From Anaerovibrio lipolyticus DSM 3074 (GTDB lineage Bacteria; Bacillota; Negativicutes; Selenomonadales; Selenomonadaceae), in NCBI RefSeq assembly GCF_900141865.1, contig NZ_FQYW01000021.1, forward strand, positions 1 to 47,383: DNA of 47,383 nucleotides, given 5' to 3'. The translations under genes were made by a program, and so were the position numbers. Below, piece after piece: positions 1 through 7,068 of the stretch. Within the stretch, counting starts at the first letter, position 1. Each line of letters begins with the position of its first letter. Below the pieces are notes generated by a model. It was not told the origin of the DNA, made no database searches, and saw nothing but the letters and a program-made list of their open reading frames with translations.

Positions 1-19
1 GACTGCTTGAAGAGCTTGA

Positions 20-190
20 TGCCTGCCTTAATCGTCAAATACTGCTTACACAGGTGTTGCAGCCCTAGGCGAGAGCACTACCAGCAAGTATTCCTCTCAT
101 AGGTGACTGCTTATTAGCGAGGGTGCAGTCAGCGATTAAGATCAGGATAATCCTTTACCCATCTTCCATCATTAGCCGGAAAGGTGGTGT
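20..190 (+). ncRNA. Structured leader of the IS110 element, candidate bridge RNA
   Basis: No convincing gene lies here, but the sequence folds as a compact four-way junction. The closing stem is CTTAATCG (27-34) with CGATTAAG (133-140). Inside it lie hairpin A (CTGC 42-45 with GCAG 59-62, extended by ACA/TGT), hairpin B (CCTA 64-67 with TAGG 100-103, then GAGAG 71-75 with CTCTC 94-98, with an 18-base loop 76-93) and hairpin C (TGACTGC 104-110 with GCAGTCA 125-131, 14-base loop). The hairpins follow one another with gaps of 0-1 base. IS110 elements are known to encode a bridge RNA upstream of the transposase whose loops pair with donor and target DNA; position and shape fit, but which loop reads which DNA is not known here. 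Confidence 0.5.
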
Positions 191-262
191 TTACTTTGAA
201 GAAGGCGGATCTTCTTTCTACTCTTTTTTGTCGGTATCGACATCAGTTCAAGGGAAAATGTT

Positions 263-1480
263 GTGGCTGTCATGGACTTTGAATCCACCAAACCAATTGC
301 GACTTTCGCTGTGCCCAACAATGAACCTGGTGCCGAAGAAATGGCTAAGCATATTTTAGAATTTCTTAATACTGAATCTAGTCTAAAAAGACTGGTAATT
401 GGTTTGGAATCCACATCATTTTATGGTGTACATATTGCCAATTATCTGTCCACCAGCCCTATGCTTATGCCATACCATACCGAAGTGTACTGTTTAAATC
501 CCAAATCCATTGCCAACTATAAAAAATCTTACATCGGGCTCAGCAAGAACGACTGCATTGATGCTTTCGTTATTGCTGACTATGCCCGGGTTGGCAGGAT
601 TACTACCAAACCATGGCGTGGGTGTCAATATCTCGCTTTACAGCGTCTTACACGCCACCGCCTACATCTGGTCAAAGCCCTTACAAGGGAGAAGACCTAT
701 ATGCTCTCTAACATCTTCCTCAAATTCAGCGAATTTAACACGCTGGATGCTGAGGAGCAGCCATTTTCCAATGAATTTGGAGCTACGGCATCTGCGGTAC
801 TTACCGAATTTCTCTCCACTGAGGAGATTGTTGACATGCCTATGGAAAAGCTTGTTGAATTCATCTGTGAAAAGGGCCGCAATAGATTCCCAGATCCTCA
901 GAAAACAGCCAAACTCTTGCAGGCTGCTGCAAGAAATTCCTACAGACTGGATAAGTGTTTGTATGAGCCGATAACAGTCGCTATTGCCTCTTCGTTTACC
1001 ATGATCTCAACATATTATGCTGAAATCAAAAAGGTTAACCAAGCGATCGAAACAACCATTAAAGGACTCAATCCAAATGCTTTCCTTTCATTGCAGTCAA
1101 TACCTGGTTTAGGACCGGTAATGGCTGCCGGAATCATGGCCGAAATCGGGGATATATCGGTATTTAAATCTCAGGAATCATTGGCCAAATATGCTGGTCT
1201 GGTTTGGCGTGAAAACCAGTCAGGCCAGTTCAAGGCCGATGACACTTCCATGAGCAAGGCTGGTAACTCTTATCTTAGATACTATCTGCTTGAGGCCACC
1301 AGTCATATAAGGCTTCACTGTCCTGAGTACAGTGAATATTACTCCAAGAAATACGCTGAGGTTAAAACCCATCAGCACAAACGTGCACTCGCTCTCACAG
1401 CTCGTAAAGCCATAAAGTTGATTTTTGGATTGCTGGCCAAAAACCAACTCTACTCCGGAAACAGAGTAGGCCAAGCTTAA
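263..1480 (+). CDS. IS110-family transposase (DEDD recombinase)
   Basis: The protein matches IS110 transposases: an N-terminal RuvC-like DEDD domain (GLESTSFYG, LNPKSIANYKK, KNDCIDAFVIADYAR) and a C-terminal Transposase_20 domain (SIPGLGPVMAAGIMAEIGD, then KAGNSYLRYYLLEA). It recombines element ends with target DNA under guidance of the element's RNA. The GTG at 263 is only the first standard start in this frame. The conserved first strand VGIDIS is encoded just upstream in the same frame (230-247) with no start codon before it, while a TTG at 196 with a good AGGTGG ribosome site opens in another frame. Joining the two needs a shift at the T6 run 224-229, so the real protein is probably about 425 residues or the gene is damaged at its start. 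Confidence 0.85.
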   Translation: MAVMDFESTKPIATFAVPNNEPGAEEMAKHILEFLNTESSLKRLVIGLESTSFYGVHIANYLSTSPMLMPYHTEVYCLNPKSIANYKKSYIGLSKNDCIDAFVIADYARVGRITTKPWRGCQYLALQRLTRHRLHLVKALTREKTYMLSNIFLKFSEFNTLDAEEQPFSNEFGATASAVLTEFLSTEEIVDMPMEKLVEFICEKGRNRFPDPQKTAKLLQAAARNSYRLDKCLYEPITVAIASSFTMISTYYAEIKKVNQAIETTIKGLNPNAFLSLQSIPGLGPVMAAGIMAEIGDISVFKSQESLAKYAGLVWRENQSGQFKADDTSMSKAGNSYLRYYLLEATSHIRLHCPEYSEYYSKKYAEVKTHQHKRALALTARKAIKLIFGLLAKNQLYSGNRVGQA

Positions 1481-1580
1481 CATTTACGATTTCACCTTCG
1501 GATTTTTTAGGAAAATCGCGGAGGCTTGTTAAGTGCACGATAATTTAAGATTTTGCTTCAAAACCTTTTGAGAAAACCTG

Positions 1581-1586
1581 TTGACT
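1581..1586 (+). promoter_or_regulatory. Possible -35 box in the IS110 right end
   Basis: TTGACT lies about 100 bases after the transposase stop, pointing outward to the right. In IS110 elements the excised circle joins right and left ends, bringing a right-end -35 next to a left-end -10 to drive the RNA and transposase. The partner -10 is not visible because the left end is at or beyond the window edge. Confidence 0.3.
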
Positions 1587-1628
1587 TATTACCAGGTTGC
1601 TCAATATTTACTGTCCTATAACACTTTA

Positions 1629-2690
1629 TTATTCAAGGAGAGACTTATTATTGCTTATAAATAGCTCCAGTTCCGGAGAATCCACCTCCATAAGCAGAAG
1701 TCTGTTAATCTCTGTTGGTGAATTTGCTGCCTTCAAATCTTCTATAGCCAAGGCTGTAAATTCCGCATCCATTAACAGCATATAATTGATTACATTGACA
1801 AATTTATCTTTTGGTAAGCCTGCCTCTGTAAGTTTGTAGACCAATGATGAAATAAGGATATATTTTATATCATCCCTTTCCGGAACCTCCTTGTAGGTCC
1901 CGTCCATTATCTGATCAACAACATCCACAGCTTCCCGTTCCTTCAGAAATGCCAAAAAAGGCACCGCCTCCATCTCCCCGATATTTGCTTCAATCTTGGC
2001 CCTTAGAAGTTTGCTACCTATATCCAACTTTCCAGTATTCATAATATCCGAAACCGCCTCCCAGGTTCTTGGGGAAGCAAATCGCAATGATTCACCCTCG
2101 GGGTCAAAATTATGAAACGCCACAGGCTTGAAATTAAGATAGGCTATTACGGCCTCATTAATCTTATTTGGATATGCAAAATCCTTTTTCCACTGGTCCA
2201 GATCATAGGAAATATTATGAATTTCAAATCTGTTGGCCAAAGGGGCCGGCATTTCAGTATAAACACCGTTGTCATCCAGCCTGTTTCCCAAAGCCACAAT
2301 ATACCAGCCCTCAGGCAGGGTATATGAGCCCAGCTTTCTGTCATGGATCAGCTGATAAGCCGCGGCCTGCACTCTCTTTGAAGCAGAGGTAATTTCCTCA
2401 ATCAAGAGAATTCCCCTTTCCCCATCCCTATCTTCCCTTGGAAGAATGTCATTATGCAGCCACATAGTATGCAAATTATCCTCAGAAGGAAATGGTATAC
2501 CCTTCAGCTCCGTTTCCGTAAAAAGAAGAAGTCTTAAATCAATAAATCCCATATTTCTTGACTGCGCTATATCATAGGCAATGGCTGACTTACCAATACC
2601 AGAAGGACCAAGGCCCAAAATAGAACGCTTTATCCCATTATCTATATTGAAGTTGATTACCTCAGCAAAATCATGAATATTTAAATCCAT
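1629..2690 (-). CDS. MoxR-type AAA+ ATPase
   Basis: A 353-residue AAA+ ATPase. Walker A GPSGIGKS is at residues 28-35, Walker B reads GILLIEEI, and sensor 1 with the arginine finger lies in IVALGNRLDD and PLANRFEI. MoxR-type ATPases act as chaperones that remodel or activate client complexes, usually partnered by a von Willebrand factor A protein, as here with the gene at 2737-3882. I chose the ATG at 2690 because GGAGGAGG precedes it by 8 bases; a start 27 bases upstream lacks this. The stop lies about 30 bases beyond the IS110 right end, so the element seems to have landed just downstream of, not inside, the gene. The client is unknown. Confidence 0.8.
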   Translation of the reverse strand: MDLNIHDFAEVINFNIDNGIKRSILGLGPSGIGKSAIAYDIAQSRNMGFIDLRLLLFTETELKGIPFPSEDNLHTMWLHNDILPREDRDGERGILLIEEITSASKRVQAAAYQLIHDRKLGSYTLPEGWYIVALGNRLDDNGVYTEMPAPLANRFEIHNISYDLDQWKKDFAYPNKINEAVIAYLNFKPVAFHNFDPEGESLRFASPRTWEAVSDIMNTGKLDIGSKLLRAKIEANIGEMEAVPFLAFLKEREAVDVVDQIMDGTYKEVPERDDIKYILISSLVYKLTEAGLPKDKFVNVINYMLLMDAEFTALAIEDLKAANSPTEINRLLLMEVDSPELELFISNNKSLLE

Positions 2691-2736
2691 AACAAATTCC
2701 TCCTCCGTCAGCAACACTATTCACATATACAAACCT

Positions 2737-3882
2737 TTAAATCCTTTTCATTTGAGAAACGATTCCGTTGATAATATTTTCAGTAGTTCCATTAGGGGTT
2801 ATTACCCAAATTGAATTTTTCTCAGCCTTTATCTTTTCAAAATCCCCATCTGTGAGATAAATAACTAATTTAGCATTGCTGTAATTATTTCTTATATAGT
2901 ACTGAGCCCTGTCCGGTGAGGTCCCACCTCTGCCTGATATTTTTATGTTCTTATACTCTTTTATAGGTATTGGTGGATATACTTCATGTGACCATTGTAT
3001 AATCACTCCTGTCATCTCAAAATCCTTTATCATTTTATTGATATGACCAAAGAAATCTGCCAAATCCGCCTTAGATATTGAACCCGATGTATCAACTGCC
3101 ACTACCACATCCGCCAGCCTGCATTCTTCCAAATATTCCCCAGGAAGGATCATTTTTCTGTAAAGAGTGGTCCGCAGGGGAGATGCAAAGGATGTATCAT
3201 CTGATATTGCAGAAGACAGAAATCTTTTAACCAGCTTGTACCAGGGTACTTTGGTGGATAACAAGGCTGATACCTCTTCAAACATATACTGACCAATAGG
3301 AGAGTGACCTTTATATGACTCCAGCCCCCGCAGTCCTTCTTTTATCTGCCATTCCTTCAATGTTCCTTTAAACTTTTTAATATCCTGATAATAAGCGTCT
3401 TTATCATCCCTTAAGAATTTTGATATATTGGGGTTATTTTCCAACAGGGAATATATTTCTTCCACTGAGAAATCCTCAACATTATAGATATCAGGCAGTT
3501 CAAATATTCCAAATTCCTTCTTTAAATCCAGTGGTATACCAATTTTCTCGTAATAATCCGAATCTATTTCCAAAATTCTGTTTACCTTTAAATCCGCAGC
3601 CAAATTCCAGAAAAACGGATCCCTGTCCTTTAATCTAAAGACATGAAGAAGAATAATATGATACAGCTCATGGAGCAAAACAAAATTACATTGCTCCGGG
3701 GTTATTTCTTTAATAAACTCTTCTGAAAAAACTATGCTCCTGCCATCTGTCCAGGCAGTGTCCTGTATTGATGACTCTCTTACTCTAGCCAGCTTTATTA
3801 AAGCCATGCCAAAATAAGGAGCATTCTTTAAAAGCCGCAGGCGCACCTTTTTTACCTGAACATGGAAATCTTTTAAATCCAT
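2737..3882 (-). CDS. VWA-like protein with N-terminal metallopeptidase domain (DUF2201 type)
   Basis: A 381-residue, two-part protein. The N-terminal part carries a zinc-peptidase signature HELYH at residues 71-75 with another His at 80, as in the putative metallopeptidase domain of DUF2201 proteins. The C-terminal part is a von Willebrand A domain with an intact metal-ion adhesion site: DTSGSIS at 264-270, GGTSPD near 319 and TDGDFE near 344. It is expected to be cytoplasmic, as no signal peptide or membrane segment is seen. GGAGGAGGG precedes the ATG. The MoxR ATPase gene follows after 46 bases, so the two are probably co-transcribed and work together. Whether the peptidase is active is unknown. 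Confidence 0.8.
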   Translation of the reverse strand: MDLKDFHVQVKKVRLRLLKNAPYFGMALIKLARVRESSIQDTAWTDGRSIVFSEEFIKEITPEQCNFVLLHELYHIILLHVFRLKDRDPFFWNLAADLKVNRILEIDSDYYEKIGIPLDLKKEFGIFELPDIYNVEDFSVEEIYSLLENNPNISKFLRDDKDAYYQDIKKFKGTLKEWQIKEGLRGLESYKGHSPIGQYMFEEVSALLSTKVPWYKLVKRFLSSAISDDTSFASPLRTTLYRKMILPGEYLEECRLADVVVAVDTSGSISKADLADFFGHINKMIKDFEMTGVIIQWSHEVYPPIPIKEYKNIKISGRGGTSPDRAQYYIRNNYSNAKLVIYLTDGDFEKIKAEKNSIWVITPNGTTENIINGIVSQMKRI

Positions 3883-3944
3883 AATGCCCTCCTCCCAAAC
3901 ATAAAACAGATTCTTTTAGGATTGAATAAAGCATAACAAAATCG

Positions 3945-3964
3945 ATGTGCACAATTTTGTACAT
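3945..3964. promoter_or_regulatory. Palindromic operator upstream of the VWA-MoxR genes
   Basis: ATGTGCACAATTTTGTACAT is nearly palindromic and matches 16 of 20 positions of a second copy at 5139-5158, upstream of the WYL regulator gene. The spacing to the VWA start is about 60 bases. The shared site suggests that the WYL protein binds both places; repressor or activator action cannot be read from sequence. Confidence 0.55.
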
Positions 3965-3970
3965 AATAAA

Positions 3971-4005
3971 AAATCTCTGGTGATGTTTTTAACCACCAGA
4001 GATTT
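3971..4005 (-). terminator. Rho-independent terminator of the WYL regulator gene
   Basis: A perfect 12-bp stem (AAATCTCTGGTG with its complement at 3994-4005) is followed on the minus strand by a T-rich run. It lies between the WYL gene stop and the VWA operator, so the regulator and the VWA-MoxR genes are separate transcripts. Confidence 0.85.
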
Positions 4006-4048
4006 CCTCAAATCTTATGCTTTTTAACTTCAGCTGTTTCAGATAATG

Positions 4049-5035
4049 CTAATCCTTATACTTCCTCCACATTCTGTCTATTTCTATTTTTATTTCCTTA
4101 CGCAACTTCTCAGGTTTCAGCAGCTCCACCTTGGGACCGTATTGGATTGCCCAGTACTTCACGGCCTTTAGATTGCATTTAACCCTGATTACAACATAGT
4201 CCTTATCCTTCTGTTCTATGGTGAATTCTTTCCCAAACCAGTCCACCAAAGTTGTCATCATTTTAGTACTTGTCTTAATTTCAACCCAATCACTTTTCCC
4301 GCTGAACATTGATATATGCTCCGCCATGTACTGGGGCAAATAAAAGCCATTGGCGTCAAATTCCTCCAGCTCCTTTGAATCCTTGCGTCTTTCATCCAAA
4401 AGTTTAACATCGGTCATTTTGTCTATGCGTAAATGTATCACATAATTAAATTGATCCATGTTTCCCACAAGATAAAATTTCCCGTTATTTTCCACCATCT
4501 GGTAGGGATTTATGGTATATGGATTACCATCATTTTTAGGGTGTAATTTAAAATCAGTCCCCACTTCATTATAGACACACTGAATTTTCTTTTCCGTGGC
4601 TATAGCATCAAGTATCACATCCAATGACTCCATTACCTGTTCATTTATGGTATGGTTAAGCTTCGGCAAATTGCATATATGCTTAATCTTTTTCTTAAAA
4701 TAATTGCTGCCAAAGTCCTTAAACTTGTTAATCAGCCTCTTTGCCCTTTTGGTGGGTATTATTTTGGAAAAGAGTATACTGTCAATCAAAATGCGCAATT
4801 CCGCATCATCAAATTCCCTTTTTACAAGCTTGTAACCTTTTTTATAGTCAATTTCCCAGCCCATATCAATTAAATCATCAATATATGACTTAACAGTGCG
4901 CCGGTCACAAGTAATGCTATAATCCCGTTCCAATTTTTCAATTATTCCTTTTTGAGTCAGGGCATGATCTTTATCCGTATATTCCCGCAATATATTGAGG
5001 ATACACATATTCACTTTTTTCTTGCTGCCATACAT
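4049..5035 (-). CDS. WYL-domain transcriptional regulator
   Basis: A 328-residue regulator. The first 70 residues form a winged helix-turn-helix of the HTH_11 type (TQKGIIEKLERDYSITCDRR). The middle contains a WYL domain (YTINPYQMVENNGKFYLVGN, then HLRIDKM), and a C-terminal WCX-like region follows. WYL domains sense ligands, often nucleic acids or nucleotides, and control DNA repair, phage defence and other stress loci. It has its own promoter (5104-5132) and terminator (3971-4005). The palindrome just upstream of its -35 and the related copy before the VWA gene suggest autoregulation plus control of the VWA-MoxR pair. No ligand can be assigned. Confidence 0.85.
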   Translation of the reverse strand: MYGSKKKVNMCILNILREYTDKDHALTQKGIIEKLERDYSITCDRRTVKSYIDDLIDMGWEIDYKKGYKLVKREFDDAELRILIDSILFSKIIPTKRAKRLINKFKDFGSNYFKKKIKHICNLPKLNHTINEQVMESLDVILDAIATEKKIQCVYNEVGTDFKLHPKNDGNPYTINPYQMVENNGKFYLVGNMDQFNYVIHLRIDKMTDVKLLDERRKDSKELEEFDANGFYLPQYMAEHISMFSGKSDWVEIKTSTKMMTTLVDWFGKEFTIEQKDKDYVVIRVKCNLKAVKYWAIQYGPKVELLKPEKLRKEIKIEIDRMWRKYKD

Positions 5036-5103
5036 ATTATCACCTACTTTTATTATTCTGAGTCGTCATTTGATGCCACATCAAAACTTCATTTCTTGTA
5101 CTA

Positions 5104-5132
5104 ATTATCGTTCCTTGAAAATAATATATCAA
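5104..5132 (-). promoter_or_regulatory. Promoter of the WYL regulator gene
   Basis: On the minus strand TTGATA (5127-5132) and GATAAT (5104-5109) are separated by exactly 17 bases. The leader to the ATG is about 65 bases and contains a TTTGAT/ATCAAA inverted repeat (5069-5085). Confidence 0.6.
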
Positions 5133-5138
5133 ATTTTG

Positions 5139-5158
5139 ATGTCCAAAATTTTGCACAT
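5139..5158. promoter_or_regulatory. Palindromic operator upstream of the WYL gene
   Basis: ATGTCCAAAATTTTGCACAT reads almost the same on both strands and abuts the upstream side of the -35 box. It is the sister of the site at 3945-3964. A smaller palindrome, ATCAAATTTTGAT, overlaps its edge at 5128-5140 and may be an extra half-site overlapping the -35. Confidence 0.55.
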
Positions 5159-5177
5159 AAAGGTACTGAGGATAAAA

Positions 5178-5208
5178 AAACAGCCCCCCGCTAGGATGGT
5201 GGCTGTTT
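5178..5208 (-). terminator. Terminator of the AAA_14 ATPase gene
   Basis: AAACAGCC (5178-5185) pairs with GGCTGTTT (5201-5208), and a run of seven T follows on the minus strand. It lies about 35 bases beyond the stop codon at 5242. Confidence 0.8.
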
Positions 5209-5241
5209 ATTCATCAAGATCCATAAAACGCCTATGAATAA

Positions 5242-6477
5242 TTATATGTAATCAATAGGCAAAGCTATGGTTCGTTCATTTAGCCATAAGGGCTGTTCAT
5301 ACATACAGAGGATTGTTCCCAAGCCGCGTTGGCGACCTTTTATTTTATCAATAACATCAAAGATGTTGGTCATACTTAGTTTTGGGTTTGCAGACATTTT
5401 TATCTCTATAGGATATATAACATCCCCATCCTCAATCAACAGATCAATTTCGGATTCACGGCTGGCTGATTTGTCTTTACCACGATAATAGGTAACTTGC
5501 ATCCGATAGTCCAGACCGCTATTAGTAAATGATTTTAGGATTTCCGATACCACGAAGGTTTCAAACAGTTCTCCTGCCATAGCTCCATTCATGGCTGTTT
5601 CCGGACTTTGATATTTGGTGAGGAAGCATACCAGTCCTGTGTCACGGAAATAGAGCTTAGGTGTTTTAATAGCTCTTCTCAAAGCAGAATTAGAGAATGG
5701 TTGCAATATGTATATAAGTCCAGATGCTTCGAGAATTGATGTCCATTCTTTGGCAGTAGCAGCAGTGATATCAGCTTGTTCAGCAACCTTGCTGTAATTA
5801 AGCATTTGACCAGTACGTGCTGCCATGGCAGTCAAAAACCTCATAAATTTCATGTGATCCTTAATTTTAGTTAAATCATTGACATCACGGCTAAGATAAG
5901 TTTGTACATAAGAAGAATAGAACATCTGCCAATCCACATCATTTTCATAAAGAGCAGGATAACTCCCTCTGTGTATTAGCTGCCATATATTGGAATGACT
6001 TTTCCGTGAATGGCTGCGACTAGAAATATATTCCTTATTAGGTATAAAAGGTTGATTAAAATCTATTCCATCTATTTCCCGGAGAGATAGTCCAGAAAGC
6101 TCGAAAATGGCAATCCGTCCAGCTAATGATTCTGATACATGCTTCATCAGTTGGAACGACTGAGAGCCAGTCAAGGCAAATAATCCCTTTTCATTGCTTT
6201 TGTCACATTCTATTTTGATATAAGGAAATAGCTCCTGTATATATTGCACTTCATCCAAAGTAATAGGACAACGATGATTAAGAAAAAACATCCCCGGCTC
6301 ATTCTGAGCTTGAGATAAAAGCAATGGATTATCAAAAGTTATGTAATTTTGGTCTGGAAAAACTTCCTTTAGTAGAGTTGATTTTCCGACCTGTCGTGAG
6401 CCTGTAACTAATAAAGCCTTGAATGATTTATTTGCTTTTAAAAGACTTTGCTCAATATGGCGTTTTATATAGGACAA
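5242..6477 (-). CDS. AAA_14 ATPase with DUF4143 C-terminal domain
   Basis: A protein of about 411 residues with an N-terminal AAA_14 P-loop domain (Walker A GSRQVGKST, Walker B ITLDEVQY) and a C-terminal DUF4143 region. The latter ends in a PD-(D/E)XK-like pattern (SEIDLLIEDGD, then YPIEIKMS). The family is widespread, cytoplasmic and often horizontally transferred; its substrate is not established. I place the start at the TTG (6475-6477), 8 bases after GGAGG (6486-6490). The GTG at 6486 overlaps that ribosome site and is unlikely. The gene stands alone, with its own promoter and terminator. Confidence 0.8.
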   Translation of the reverse strand: MSYIKRHIEQSLLKANKSFKALLVTGSRQVGKSTLLKEVFPDQNYITFDNPLLLSQAQNEPGMFFLNHRCPITLDEVQYIQELFPYIKIECDKSNEKGLFALTGSQSFQLMKHVSESLAGRIAIFELSGLSLREIDGIDFNQPFIPNKEYISSRSHSRKSHSNIWQLIHRGSYPALYENDVDWQMFYSSYVQTYLSRDVNDLTKIKDHMKFMRFLTAMAARTGQMLNYSKVAEQADITAATAKEWTSILEASGLIYILQPFSNSALRRAIKTPKLYFRDTGLVCFLTKYQSPETAMNGAMAGELFETFVVSEILKSFTNSGLDYRMQVTYYRGKDKSASRESEIDLLIEDGDVIYPIEIKMSANPKLSMTNIFDVIDKIKGRQRGLGTILCMYEQPLWLNERTIALPIDYI

Positions 6478-6482
6478 AACAA

Positions 6483-6536
6483 ACACCTCCGACTAATTTA
6501 TAGTTCAATTATAAATTAGTCGGAGGTGTGGGTCAA
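6483..6536 (-). promoter_or_regulatory. Promoter embedded in a 20-bp-arm perfect palindrome
   Basis: Two perfect 20-bp arms (6483-6502 and 6510-6529) flank a 7-base centre. On the minus strand TTGACC (6531-6536) and TATAAT (6508-6513) are spaced by 17 bases, giving a near-consensus promoter for the ATPase gene. The palindrome covers the spacer, the -10, the likely start point near 6501 and the GGAGG ribosome site. As transcription should begin near the centre, it is more likely a DNA operator than an RNA hairpin. Confidence 0.65.
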
Positions 6537-6552
6537 TAACAATCAAACCATA

Positions 6553-6924
6553 TTATATCATTTCAATACTGGAAGCTCCGCCAGGGCGAATGGTTAATGA
6601 GTATACCCTAAAGAGGTCTAAACCAATCCAGTAGTCCTCAGCATTGTTGTCATACACTACCTTTACATCCCAATACTGTACACCGTCTCTTGGGCTGAAG
6701 CCAATAAAGATGTCCTGACCTGGATAGAGAACGCTGTTAGGTCCCAGCTCATCCTGATAAATCCATTCGTTTTCATGAGTTGGACTCAAATAAATGTAGG
6801 TTATAACCCTACCAGTGCCATTTATCAGAGTAAAATCCTGACTCCCGGCAAAGGCTGTCCCCTGAATACCAACTGCCATAACTACAGCTACCAAGAAAAC
6901 CTTTAATACATTTAATACCCTCAT
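6553..6924 (-). CDS. Small secreted protein of unknown function
   Basis: A 123-residue protein with a clear signal peptide: positive start MRVLNVLK, hydrophobic core, and probable cleavage after AFA near residue 26. The mature part is about 97 residues, rich in aromatic and beta-strand patterns (INGTGRVITYIYLSP, WDVKVVYDN). I recall similar short secreted proteins, but no function. It follows the sigma factor gene by 145 bases with its own GGGAGG ribosome site, and an ATGGAAA/TTTCCAT inverted repeat (6970-6988) lies between, so it may have its own promoter. It could be a periplasmic or surface accessory of the export locus, but only adjacency suggests this. Confidence 0.6.
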   Translation of the reverse strand: MRVLNVLKVFLVAVVMAVGIQGTAFAGSQDFTLINGTGRVITYIYLSPTHENEWIYQDELGPNSVLYPGQDIFIGFSPRDGVQYWDVKVVYDNNAEDYWIGLDLFRVYSLTIRPGGASSIEMI

Positions 6925-7068
6925 GTTTTTTCCTCCCTATATATATAAAAAATAAACGACAAATTAACTATGGAAATTACCTTTCCATACAACCCCTACT
7001 ACATTTATATATACGATTGAGCATTGTATCTATTACAGTTTTCTATAATATCGTAAAATTCGTGACAA

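Larger units (their letters stand above)
1..1600 (+). mobile_element. IS110-family insertion sequence, probably cut by the window edge
   Basis: The segment holds a DEDD-type transposase gene (263-1480), a structured non-coding leader before it and about 110 bases of non-coding DNA after it. This is the standard IS110 layout: no terminal inverted repeats, a non-coding left end carrying RNA, a single gene and a short right end. A TTGACT box at 1581-1586 sits where IS110 right ends usually carry a -35 element. The right boundary is estimated (about 1590-1620), because the neighbouring minus-strand gene ends at 1629. The left boundary may be outside the window. Exact ends cannot be set without a second copy or an empty site. 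Confidence 0.7.

Noticed and set aside
3-68. Short open frame reading into a TAG at the left edge, possible tail of a cut gene
   Set aside because: It overlaps the closing stem and hairpin A of the structured IS110 leader and matches no family; RNA structure explains it better.
6483-6529. Palindrome as a terminator or insertion-sequence end
   Set aside because: No T run follows either arm and no transposase is near; it overlaps a good promoter and the ribosome site, so an operator reading is stronger.
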